64,000 nucleotides of DNA. Source: Zasmidium citrigriseum (lineage: Eukaryota > Ascomycota > Dothideomycetes > Mycosphaerellales > Mycosphaerellaceae). Positions 12,526-21,524 of the stretch are shown here, in pieces. The position numbers and the translations under genes were made by a program. The stretch covers positions 150,848-214,847 of the forward strand of contig NHNW01000065.1 in NCBI GenBank assembly GCA_002786025.1, written 5' to 3'. How positions within the stretch are numbered: the first letter of the stretch is position 1; the number at the start of each line of letters is the position of its first letter. The notes beneath the pieces are model-generated. The model was not told the DNA's origin. It searched no databases and was given only the letters and a program-made list of their open reading frames with translations.

Positions 12526-13968
12526 ATGCCTGAATCAGATCCAAACCCTCTCCCTACCCTAGCCGACGAATTCGCAACCCACGTCCTCCGAACAAAATTC
12601 GAAGACCTCCCCCAAGATGTTATCAACCAAGCCAAAGTCTTCATCCTCGACACACTCGGCGTAGGCATCGCCGGCTCCTCAGCTTTCGGCGCCGACACTC
12701 TCCTCAAAGGATCTACAAGCTGGCACGCAGGCGAGGAGGCCAGCATCTGGGGCACTCGCCACCGGGCATCCGTCGGGGTGGCGGCTCTTATCAATGCGCA
12801 CCAAGTCCATTGCCAAGAGTACGATTGTGTTCATGAGGGCGCTGTTTTGCATCCGATGGCGACGTTGCTTCCTGCTGCGTTGGCTTATGCTGAGAGTGTT
12901 GGTGGGATTTCGGGCAAGGAGCTCATCGTTGCTTGTGCGGTTGGGGTGAATGTTTCTGCTGGTCTTGGGATTGCTGCTAGATCGGCTATGAGTTTCTTTC
13001 GACCTGCGACTGCTGGAGGGTTTGGCGCTGTCGCTGCGGTCGGCCGTTTGATGGGTCTTTCTCATCAGCAGCTTGTTCATGCATTCGGGTTGCAATACAC
13101 TCAAACCAGTGGGACATTGCAGCCGCATGTCGAAGGCAGTGCTGCTTTGCCGCTGCAAGTTGGATGGAATAGTCGTGCGGCAGTGCAGGCGTGCGATCTG
13201 GCTAAGGCTGGCTTCCTGGGGCCTCGAGATGTCTTTGAGGGGACATACGGCTATCTGCGCCTATTCGAGGGACCGGAGCAATGGGATCTGATGGAGACGA
13301 GGAGGATTCTGGATGGAAAGCGGTGGCTACTCAGTGAGATCAGCCATAAACCATACCCAGCTGGAAGAGCGACTCACGGCGGGATCGAGGGCATTCAGAC
13401 GCTCATGAAGGGGAAGGATGGAACACCTTTGAATGTGGACGATGTAGCATCTGTTCAGATCACTGCATCGCCTGTATCAGTGCGTCTATGTTCACGACCG
13501 GACGTACCGAATCCATCACCAAACTACGCCCGCTTGTGTATGTCGTATGTCGGTGCCAAAGTACTCCTGATTGGCACTGTCGACCTCGCTCACTATCGAG
13601 GAGCAGAGCTGCAAGATGAAAAGACACATGCTGTGGCTAAGCGGATCTCGATGGTGTCGGACGATCAATCGGATCCTAACTCTCTTGTCCCGGTCAAGGT
13701 GGAGATTCGTCTGGCCAGTGGCGAGACTCGCCGTTGGAAGTGCGAGCAGATGCTAGCCAGTCCGACCAGGAGGCTTACGAGAGAACAGCATCTGACAAAG
13801 TTCAGGAGGTGCTGGGAGTTCGCGACAGAGGAACTGGGCACTCGGAAACGAGAAGAATTGATTCGTCTGATTGATGACTTGGAAAAGGTCAGCGATGTGA
13901 GAGTACTTGTCGGACTTCTCTCACCTAGTGATGGCCAAGACTCAGTAGACCGCCTAGCCAAGCTATGA
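12526..13968 (+). CDS. MmgE/PrpD family dehydratase/decarboxylase-like enzyme
   Basis: Member of the family that includes 2-methylcitrate dehydratase (PrpD) and cis-aconitate decarboxylase (IRG1/CAD). Single exon, 480 aa from the ATG right after the A-run. Family landmarks: VFILDTLGVGIAGSSAFGAD near the N-terminus, ASIWGTRHRASVGVAALIN, an HPMATLLPAALAYAE helix, the AGGFGAVAAVGRLMGL segment, SGTLQPHVEGSAALPLQVGWNSR cut here to its core QPHVEGSAALPLQVG, and KPYPAGRATHGGIEG. The reaction cannot be decided by eye: dehydration of a tricarboxylate, decarboxylation of cis-aconitate, or another hydroxy-acid reaction all fit. Pairing with an ACS-type carrier suggests organic-acid uptake or export plus metabolism. 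Confidence 0.85.
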   Translation: MPESDPNPLPTLADEFATHVLRTKFEDLPQDVINQAKVFILDTLGVGIAGSSAFGADTLLKGSTSWHAGEEASIWGTRHRASVGVAALINAHQVHCQEYDCVHEGAVLHPMATLLPAALAYAESVGGISGKELIVACAVGVNVSAGLGIAARSAMSFFRPATAGGFGAVAAVGRLMGLSHQQLVHAFGLQYTQTSGTLQPHVEGSAALPLQVGWNSRAAVQACDLAKAGFLGPRDVFEGTYGYLRLFEGPEQWDLMETRRILDGKRWLLSEISHKPYPAGRATHGGIEGIQTLMKGKDGTPLNVDDVASVQITASPVSVRLCSRPDVPNPSPNYARLCMSYVGAKVLLIGTVDLAHYRGAELQDEKTHAVAKRISMVSDDQSDPNSLVPVKVEIRLASGETRRWKCEQMLASPTRRLTREQHLTKFRRCWEFATEELGTRKREELIRLIDDLEKVSDVRVLVGLLSPSDGQDSVDRLAKL

Positions 13969-14018
13969 TCCTCGAGTATTCCAATCCACCCTACTCCGAT
14001 TTCCTGCTCAGACGCTGT

Positions 14019-14834
14019 TCATTTGGACTTCGTCCGCGCCGCTGCCTTCTTCCTCAGCGCCTTCTCAGCCTTCTTCTTCTCCTTCCTCTCTTTGTCACAC
14101 CCTTGACATCGACAAGGCCTCTCCGACGCGCTCTTCGTCGAGGCTTTGGGCATCAGAGACTCCGGCCACAAGCAGCACAAACGTATCAGTCTCCTTCCCA
14201 GAACCGGATGTCGCTTGAAAAATCTCCGTTCACATGGAAGCCACGTGCTCTTAGCCTCCTTGGCCAGGTCCACAATGCCGCTGAAATTGGGGAACCTTGT
14301 GTCCCCTAATTCGCGGGCGAGCGAGGTCCACGTCCACGCCACCCAGATGGCGGAGCAGTGTGGGAAATCGGATTGATCTTCTTTGAGGCAGATGCTCCAA
14401 GCTGTGTTGAAGTGTGGATTGGCGATGGGCAGCAGGTCCATTGCTCGAAACTCGCGATCAGGGCGGGAAATCATGAAGCGGACAGTGTGAAAGGGGCCGG
14501 CGAGGGACCCGGCGGCTTCAATCCAGGCGGTCGTGGAGGGTGCGAAGAAAGGGCGTTGAAGGTGCCAGTCTTGATTGACAGTGACTGTAACACTGAATCG
14601 TGAGGCGTCAAAGAAAAGTGGCAATGCTTCGTGTTCGATTTGGCGGCAGGTCGAGGTCAGGGCGGGTTTTTCGAGGTTGTTGAGGGAGATGTAGTCGTCA
14701 TCCGACGTGAAGGCGAGGTTCCAGATGTGATTGCGCAGCTCGCCGGGTAGTTGAAGAAGGCGACATTGCGATTGAGCATGCCATTGGGGCTCGCCGACGG
14801 CCTTCTTGGACTTGAATCGGAAGAGTTTCTTCAT
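14019..14834 (-). CDS. 2EXR-type protein with basic C-terminus
   Basis: 271 aa, no intron. The opening LLQLPGELRNHIWNLAF followed by ALTSTCRQIEHEALPLFF is the 2EXR (F-box-like) signature common in large expanded families of filamentous ascomycetes; biochemical role unknown. The C-terminal 40 residues form a Lys/Arg-rich tail (KERKEKKKAEKALRKK) after a Cys pair (CRCQGC), perhaps a nuclear or nucleic-acid-contact segment (inference). The ATG at 14834 is chosen because MKKLF leads directly into the domain; an in-frame ATG at 14891 would add 19 residues. It converges on the MmgE/PrpD gene with 50 bp between stops. Confidence 0.8.
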   Translation of the reverse strand: MKKLFRFKSKKAVGEPQWHAQSQCRLLQLPGELRNHIWNLAFTSDDDYISLNNLEKPALTSTCRQIEHEALPLFFDASRFSVTVTVNQDWHLQRPFFAPSTTAWIEAAGSLAGPFHTVRFMISRPDREFRAMDLLPIANPHFNTAWSICLKEDQSDFPHCSAIWVAWTWTSLARELGDTRFPNFSGIVDLAKEAKSTWLPCERRFFKRHPVLGRRLIRLCCLWPESLMPKASTKSASERPCRCQGCDKERKEKKKAEKALRKKAAARTKSK

Positions 14835-15854
14835 TGTTGGCGTGGTCCTGTGAGGTGAGTGCTGCTGTCGGGGAATTTGAGTGTCGCACAAATGAGGAGA
14901 GAATGAAAATGGTCGTTACCTTTGGAAAGGCTGCGAGTGGTGGGCGGCCTCTCGAGCCTGAAGTCAAATGAGAGGTGGCTTGGATAAGCACATGCAGGTG
15001 ACTAGCAAGGTGGGGTGGCCGGCGAGGTGAATGAATCTGATCAGTCTTGCTGACGAGCCGTCGTCTAACGGCAGTCAGTCTGTTGACGTGCAACTTGTCG
15101 CCAATTGCACGTTCTTGGTTACTCGTGAGAGGTCGAGATTGGTGTCGGCGTCGAGGTAGATGGCGAAAGTGGCATAGCACGGCACTACAAGGCAAGTGCG
15201 ATGGTCCGCGGCCTGCTCTATTTCGACTTCACCTCTTGCGACCGCCACCTCTTTTCCCCTTCAACATATTCACCTCCATCTACGGCATCTTGCTCTTGAT
15301 CTTGCAGCTTCTCTCTCCACCTGCCTTGACTGTATTCTCTCGATGAGATGCTGCTCAAAAGGGACGCGAATGACTCGTCGCCGGCAGCCGCTTTGAGGGC
15401 CAATTCCTTCGGATAGCGGCTTTTCTTCCATCGCAAACATCACTCTGGCATCGGCACATATCAAAGCTTGACAAAGTCTGAAGGAAGATTCATACATCCG
15501 GCGCAGAAGCGAGTTTCTGGAAGAGATGGATGTGATGCAGGACCGCACGGCCACAGTTCATCAATCGGCGACGATCCTCCCTCGCACGGTCCACTTTCAC
15601 GGTCCACCAATGACGACCACGCGTCAAGTGGGACAGGATCCTTGTCGTTCCCAAAACTTGGATGGCAGACCACAGCCATCTCATGCCTGCTCATGCATCG
15701 TCTGCGTGACGTAGTTTGTGTGAGCTCTCCTGCCACGAGCTCTGCGTGAGGCGGTGCGGTTGTAGAACTTGGTTCGGGTCCATTCTCTTTCCTCTCCTCC
15801 TTTCCTTATATCTTCTGGTTGGATTTCATTATTGGAAGAGGATTCACAGGAACC
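14835..15854. other. 1.0 kb intergenic region, divergent promoters
   Basis: Lies between the divergent 2EXR gene and the repeat-protein gene. Several short open frames overlap each other on both strands but none shows a recognisable domain or a clean exon structure. The 80 bp before 15855 are pyrimidine-rich, as in many fungal promoters. Confidence 0.4.
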
Positions 15855-18275
15855 ATGTCGTCCGCCGTCAGCGATCTCAAGAAACAGCAGGACCAGCTCC
15901 AAGGTACGTCGAGCACGTCGGGATACCTGTGGAGGGCACTTCCCATAGCTGCTACGACGGCCGCTGCGGGTTACTACTATCTTAGTATGTCCGCCGTTCG
16001 ACCCGGTGCGCAGACTGTACAGAATAGCACTATGAGGTGCTCGCTCATTACTCGATTTTCAATGCTTTCGATTGTTTGAATAGCTTCATCAGAAAGTGAG
16101 ATGTGCTAACTTTCCCGCCAGCTGGTATGCAGAAGATCTCCATGATCGATAATGAACTACCGAAGAAGGCTCCGCCCAAAGCTCCAGCTAACAAGGTCCC
16201 ATCAGCGCCGAAGCAACCTGCGAAAGCTCCTGCGAAACCTGCAGCTGCCAATGCTGAAAGTCCGGCGAAGACGGGTACTCCTCCTGTGAAGAAGCCTGCG
16301 AACGCTTCTACTCCTCAGAAGCCCGCGACTACACCTTCGAAAGCAGCGCCAGTCAAATCGCCGCCAGTCAAATCTCCTCCGCAAAAGCCAGCAAACGCAG
16401 CAGGAGGTCCTCCGACTAAGAAGCCTCCAACGAAGCCTGCTGGTGCTGGAGGTCCTACACCGGTGAAAACACCCGCAAAGACTCCAGCTGCAGGAGCTCC
16501 GGCCAAGAAGCCAACACCAGCTCAACCACAAAAAGCAGTAGGACAAGCGACTGGAGGCGCAAAAGCTCCAGCTTCGCCAGCGAGCGGTGCTTCAACGCCA
16601 GCAAAGAAGAAGCCAATACCACCAGCTGTGAGGCCTCAAACGAAGAAACCTGTACCAACAGGCGCGGTAGAGGATGCTGCCGAAACGAGCGGAGACACAG
16701 CGCAGAAAGCTACGGGTAAGGCCACAGGCACAGCACAGAAAGGCCTTGGAACAGGCGTCAACGCTGCGAACAAGACCGTCGATGGTGCCACTGGCGGCGT
16801 GAACAAGGGCGTCGGCGCAGCGACTGGTGAGTCCCCACCACAGCGACTGGACTTCGGCGGAGATCCCAGCGTCGTGGAGCAATGGCTTCCCACCTGGCTC
16901 ACGAGTCGTTGGAAGGCTGCCGCAGACAAAGCGAGCTGATTGTAAGCAGGTACTCTCGACAAAGCCTCCGGTGGACGAGCGGCCCCTGTAACGAAGAAAG
17001 TCAACCAGGTTGGTCAGGGCGCTACGTCGACTGTTTCTGGCGCTACGAAGAATGTTGGCTCGACAGCGCAGGGCGCTGGGAAGAATGTTTCTGATACTGC
17101 GGGTGGCGCTGTGGGGAATTTGGCGCAGACGGGGAAGGATACTGTTGGTGCGGTTGGGAGGGGGGATGTTAAGGGGGTTGGGAGTGGTGTTGCGAAGGTA
17201 AGTGATAATCGAACCGCGATTTTGAGAGGCTTGTGCTGATTACTTGAACAGGGCGTTGGTCGAACGGTGTCTGGTGTGGGCCAAGGGGTAAGAAGACCGA
17301 TGTCTTCCACGAGCATGAATTTGAAGCTGATTGATCCCACAGGCCGGTGCAACCGTCTCTGGCGTGGGCAAAGGCGTCGAAGGCACCGTATCAGGAGCAG
17401 GCAAAACCCTCGGCGGCACTGTCGTAGGCCACCATCTTCCCCCTCCCCTCTCCAGCCCATACAAACACTCATTACTTTCATAGGGCGGTCCAGTCGGCAA
17501 GACCGTGGGCGACACGACCAGTAACGTCGGCAAGACCGTGTCAGGCGCAACTTCAGGGGTCGGTAAAACCGTTGGCGATACCACAGGAGCTCTCGGCAAA
17601 GGCGATGTCAGTGGTGTGGCGGCTGGAGCTACGGGTGGAGTTGGACAGACGGTTAATGGAGTTGGGAAGGGGGCAGTAAGAACAACTGCAAACCTTTGAC
17701 CTACTCATGCTGATTGCTTGATTCTAGGGCGACTCGATCGAAGGGGTTGGAAAGAACGTAAGTCTCCCGAGTATCCCTTCACGTCGAGAGAGAGACTGAT
17801 ATGTTTGAATAGGTCGGAGGCTACATCCCCGGCCGCGCCGGCGGAACCGTCGAAGGCGTCACCAAAGGCGTCGGAGACACCGTGACAGGCGTGACCGGCG
17901 GTGTGGGCGAAGGCGTGGGCAAAATCGGCAAGGGGGATGTTATTGGTGGTGCGTATTTCCCTCCCCTCTCCTCCCTCAACCACCCCCTTCTTTCCCTACC
18001 CTTCCTTCTCCTCTCCCTCTTTACATTCCCCTAACGATTCTGTGGTCACTAACACTCCCCCAGGAGTCGGATCCACCGTCGGTGGCGTCGGTAAAGGTGT
18101 GGGCGGTCTCGCCTCTGGTGTCTGGGGCGGTATCTCCGGCAAGAATCGAAAGCAGAGTCAAGCACAGAACGCGAAAGACGAGGCGGAGGGCGCTGCTGAT
18201 GAGGCACAGGAGGGTGCTGAGGAGGCGAAGGGCGAGGCTGAGGAGAAGACTAGTGGGAAGGGGGGTTTCTTTTGA
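15855..18275 (+). CDS. nine-exon low-complexity Gly/Val/Thr repeat protein
   Basis: No named family recognised; 589 aa. Exons 15855-15984, 16122-16826, 16950-17197, 17252-17287, 17343-17423, 17484-17675, 17728-17757, 17813-17948, 18064-18275. Order of parts: short N-terminus with a hydrophobic stretch (RALPIAATTAAAGYYYL); a region of about 180 residues rich in Lys, Pro and Ala (KPANASTPQKP-like); then about 300 residues of glycine-rich quasi-repeats such as GVGKTV, GVGKGV, GATGGV; and an acidic/Ala/Lys C-terminal helix (DEAEGAADEAQEGAEEAK). The repeat region is cut by short exons of 10-27 codons whose boundaries mostly fall between GGC codons in phase 0. LEA-like or stress-protective behaviour is a guess from composition only. 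Confidence 0.75.
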
Positions 18276-18490
18276 GGAAGTAATGAGGTGAGATGGATTG
18301 AGTGTATGATTATAATATCATTATATCGACAGTTAGGATTCAAAAGGGCAAAATGAACAGTATATGTATGGCGGTATTGAGGGATTGAAGACGTACGAGC
18401 ACTATTCATGTCTTTTGCATTTGGGTTTAGGTGAATGATTGAGATGAGGAACCTTGATGGACTTAATCAGAATCCAATTAGAGGTCCAAC

Positions 18491-18664
18491 TTAGATACAA
18501 GTAAAGTCAGCAGTGAGGATTAATCTAGATTTAAGTAAAGGCAGCATTAAAGATTGGATTGGGTTTAAGTGAGGACAGCAGTGATTGTTAGTTTGGTTCT
18601 AAGTGAAGGCAGCATTAAAGACTGGATCAGGTTTAAGGAAAGACAGTAGTGACTGTTAATTTCC
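18491..18664. repeat. degenerate ~34-bp minisatellite
   Basis: Five imperfect copies of a unit built around TTAAGT(G/A)A(A/G)GGCAGCA or a GACAGYAGTGAYTGTTA variant. Two variants alternate, giving a higher-order unit of about 69 bp. It sits in the 670-bp gap downstream of the repeat protein; the rest of 18276-18946 shows nothing. Confidence 0.75.
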
Positions 18665-18946
18665 TATTGAATGCCATCCCTAATCTCAACTACGCAAACA
18701 AGAATTTGCTCTTTTTCTTTCTCTCCGCTAATGGGGATATCACAACCAAGACCCGGAATCATTAGAAACAAGAACCAGTAATAAACACACAAGTCTCTTC
18801 TCTTGCTCCTTCACTTTTACCATCAACCCATGCAAGAGAAATCCGTGTGCCAAACCACCCTTCGCAAATCGTGAGAGACGCCTCGAGCGCCTCGCTAATG
18901 TATTTAGACAAGAACAATCCCAACACCCAAAAGACAAGCCTGGTGA

Positions 18947-20866
18947 TCACGCCGCAGCGATCTCATCAGCACCGGCGACTTGCTCCTGCTGTTGACTCTG
19001 GCTAGCGATCTCACCACCAGATTGCAACTCAGCCCAGTCACCCCACAGACCACGCTTACCACGAACGCGGATCGGCATGCCGAGCTCCTTGCTATCTTGT
19101 TCGACTTTGATGGCATCTTTGGTGCCGAGCACAAGCAACTCGAAGAACATCTTGGTTGCGTCTGGTCTGGAGGTCTGCTTCTCCGGGCAGAGATCTGTGA
19201 ACAGGGCTGAAGCCTTGACACGCTTGGATGGTGTCGGGGGCTCGTTGGCAGTCTTTGGATGTTGTGGAGCGAAGTGCTCGCGGAGCATGTGCACCATCTT
19301 CTTGGTTCCGATTGCGACAGGCCCGCCTTGTGATGGGTGGAGGAGGGGCATTGTGGTGTCGTCGAAGTTGACTGGTGGTTCGTCGTAGTCTTCGTGAAGG
19401 TCGTCATCTTGTTGAGGTTGGAAGCCATCGGAATGGACAGTGGCACCGAAGTCGTCAGCGCCGGCATCAAGCTGGAAGCCTTCGTCTTCTTGTGGGATTT
19501 CGAGCTGAGGAGCGTCTTGTTGCTCGCCGTCGGTTTCCACATCGGCGATGCCAGAGTCTCGCTTGCGCTTCTTGTCGCCTGCTTTCCGCACAACTTCCAG
19601 AGACAGGATGCCTCGAAGTTCTGGAGCCCAACCCTGCATGCGACCATCTCCCATCAGGTTGCTAACGAAGGTGCCATTGCGCTGCATCTCCATGAGCTGC
19701 AGCAGTACTGGGTCGCGGGGCAAGAAGGTTGGCGCCTTGATAATAGCATGGCGATCGTCTTGCTGCTTCTTGATCTGGCTGTTGTGAAGGGTGGTCTCGG
19801 CGTCCATTGGCATGACCTTTCTCCGCTTGGCACGCTGAGCCGCTTGGATGATGGTGGGATCGGTCTCGTCCATTTGAGCCTGGTCGAGGCGGAATGTCTC
19901 CTCCAGATCGCGTTCCATGCTAGCGCGAATGGATGAGAGGGGAGAGTCCGATCGACGGGCTTGCTCAGCAGCTTGGTCTGCGCGGTTGAGCGCATTTTGG
20001 TTCGCACGATCAATCTCATCGTTGTCCATTCCGCCCATTGGCATATCGTCATCACCGATAATGGGCAAGTCGTTGCCGGCGTCAGTAGGTCGCATAGAGC
20101 CTTCGCGACCAAGAGTGGTGTCACCTCCCATGTCAAGGCCGAAGTCGAGGCCGAGATCATCGTCCTCCAGAAGAGTTGGCTCATCGTTGCGAGGGGTAGG
20201 TGCGCGACGACCTTGTTCGATTGATCGATCCTCAGTCATGGGAGTCGACCCGATAGCATCCTGACCAGGCTCAAGACCGAGATCCAGGCCAAGGTCATCG
20301 TCGTCCAGTTGAAGCAAACGCTTCTCTCGACGGTTTGGGGTCTGGCTGTCCATGACTTGACTCATTCCGAAGTCAAGCAGGGTGGGATCCTGTCCTGGGG
20401 CACGCTCCTCGGGTGCGCGAAGAAGATCCTCTGGATCCGGAAGTGGGGCGAATAGGTCCAGTTCGGTGATGGTATCGGCAAGCATCAGGGTGTGAGGGTT
20501 GGCCTTGTGGGACTGGTCGCTGGGAAGATCGACGTTTCCAGGTCGGAAGGCCTGCAAGAGGTTAGTATTGTCTCGTCTCGTCTCGTTCATTGCATGGCTT
20601 ACCATCTTGATTTTGAGCAGAGCTTCGCTGCAATCGTCCATCAAGTACTTGGTCTTTCTGTTGTAGATCTTGACGACACCCAGCAAAAGCTGACCGCTCA
20701 TTCGCAGGGCAATAGGAGCTGCATTCTCTCCGATGATATCCCTCACACTGTCCTGCAAATTCGACTGCAGGACGGTCTGTTTGTTGAGCTTTCGATCGAG
20801 GTTGGAGGCCAGCCAGACGCGAGCCAGCGGCCCGGTCTTGGTCAACAGCTGCTCCGAATAGAACAT
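18947..20866 (-). CDS. rad21: cohesin kleisin subunit Rad21/Scc1
   Basis: Kleisin that closes the Smc1-Smc3 ring and is cleaved by separase; nuclear, on chromosomes. Minus-strand exons 20866-20603 and 20551-18947 (51-nt intron), 622 aa. The first residues MFYSEQLLTKTGPLARVWLA are the nearly invariant Smc3-contact helix, followed by IALRMSGQLLLGVVKIYNRK. The middle is acidic and disordered, with repeated DDDLGLDLGL / DDDLGLDFGLD stretches. The C-terminus (TKMFFELLVLGTKDAIKVEQ) is the winged-helix that binds the Smc1 head. Length and architecture match mitotic Rad21 rather than Rec8 (family knowledge). It shares a 658-bp divergent promoter with the Pmr1 pump. Confidence 0.96.
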   Translation of the reverse strand: MFYSEQLLTKTGPLARVWLASNLDRKLNKQTVLQSNLQDSVRDIIGENAAPIALRMSGQLLLGVVKIYNRKTKYLMDDCSEALLKIKMVSHAMNETRRDNTNLLQAFRPGNVDLPSDQSHKANPHTLMLADTITELDLFAPLPDPEDLLRAPEERAPGQDPTLLDFGMSQVMDSQTPNRREKRLLQLDDDDLGLDLGLEPGQDAIGSTPMTEDRSIEQGRRAPTPRNDEPTLLEDDDLGLDFGLDMGGDTTLGREGSMRPTDAGNDLPIIGDDDMPMGGMDNDEIDRANQNALNRADQAAEQARRSDSPLSSIRASMERDLEETFRLDQAQMDETDPTIIQAAQRAKRRKVMPMDAETTLHNSQIKKQQDDRHAIIKAPTFLPRDPVLLQLMEMQRNGTFVSNLMGDGRMQGWAPELRGILSLEVVRKAGDKKRKRDSGIADVETDGEQQDAPQLEIPQEDEGFQLDAGADDFGATVHSDGFQPQQDDDLHEDYDEPPVNFDDTTMPLLHPSQGGPVAIGTKKMVHMLREHFAPQHPKTANEPPTPSKRVKASALFTDLCPEKQTSRPDATKMFFELLVLGTKDAIKVEQDSKELGMPIRVRGKRGLWGDWAELQSGGEIASQSQQQEQVAGADEIAAA

Positions 20867-21524
20867 TTTGTCGTGTTGTCGTTAAGAGGATGTACTGGCG
20901 ACGCCGGTCCTGGGGATTTGAGGCGGCGGCGGGTGTTGTGGTGGATGTTTGCAGCGTCGGCGCGTGGATTGATTGTTGTTGTTTTGGTGTGACGCGACCG
21001 CGTTCGGAGACGGCGCCGGGGGGTATCTTAGGCGAAAATCATTCCGCGGTTATCGTTGATCCTGTTTCGATATTTCCTGCGAGGGCGCGAGCGATATTGT
21101 CGTGGCGGTGGTGTTGGCGGAGGGAGATAGTGGGAGAGACGAGGTCGCGACGTTTGGCAGCTGGTCGAGCATTCCGATGGCTGGGGGCAGGCTGCCACAC
21201 GGCGGGAACAGCCGCCCGCTCCCGCAGCTTCACTTCCGCGGCGACGCCACGCTTGAGGACGGCGGCGGCGGCGAGGACGGCAAGGATTGTCTGGGGAAAC
21301 GAAGCGAGTAACATCTGGCCAGTCTCGTGGATCTAGACATGTCCTTTTCCTGAACACGCTCCAGCGAATTTGCTTATTGACGACGACAAGCGACAAAGAC
21401 ACACGAGAACGGAAGCCAACACCCCCCAAATCCAGGCGACTCCCCGACTACTTCCCAATGCGCGCGCACGATCAAACCACCTGGCCTTGAGATCGATCAT
21501 TCACTTGATGGCTGAGGCCCAGAG
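20867..21524. promoter_or_regulatory. divergent promoter: rad21 / pmr1
   Basis: 658 bp with short GC-rich stretches between two divergent conserved genes. No gene of its own and no specific operator recognised. Confidence 0.5.
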
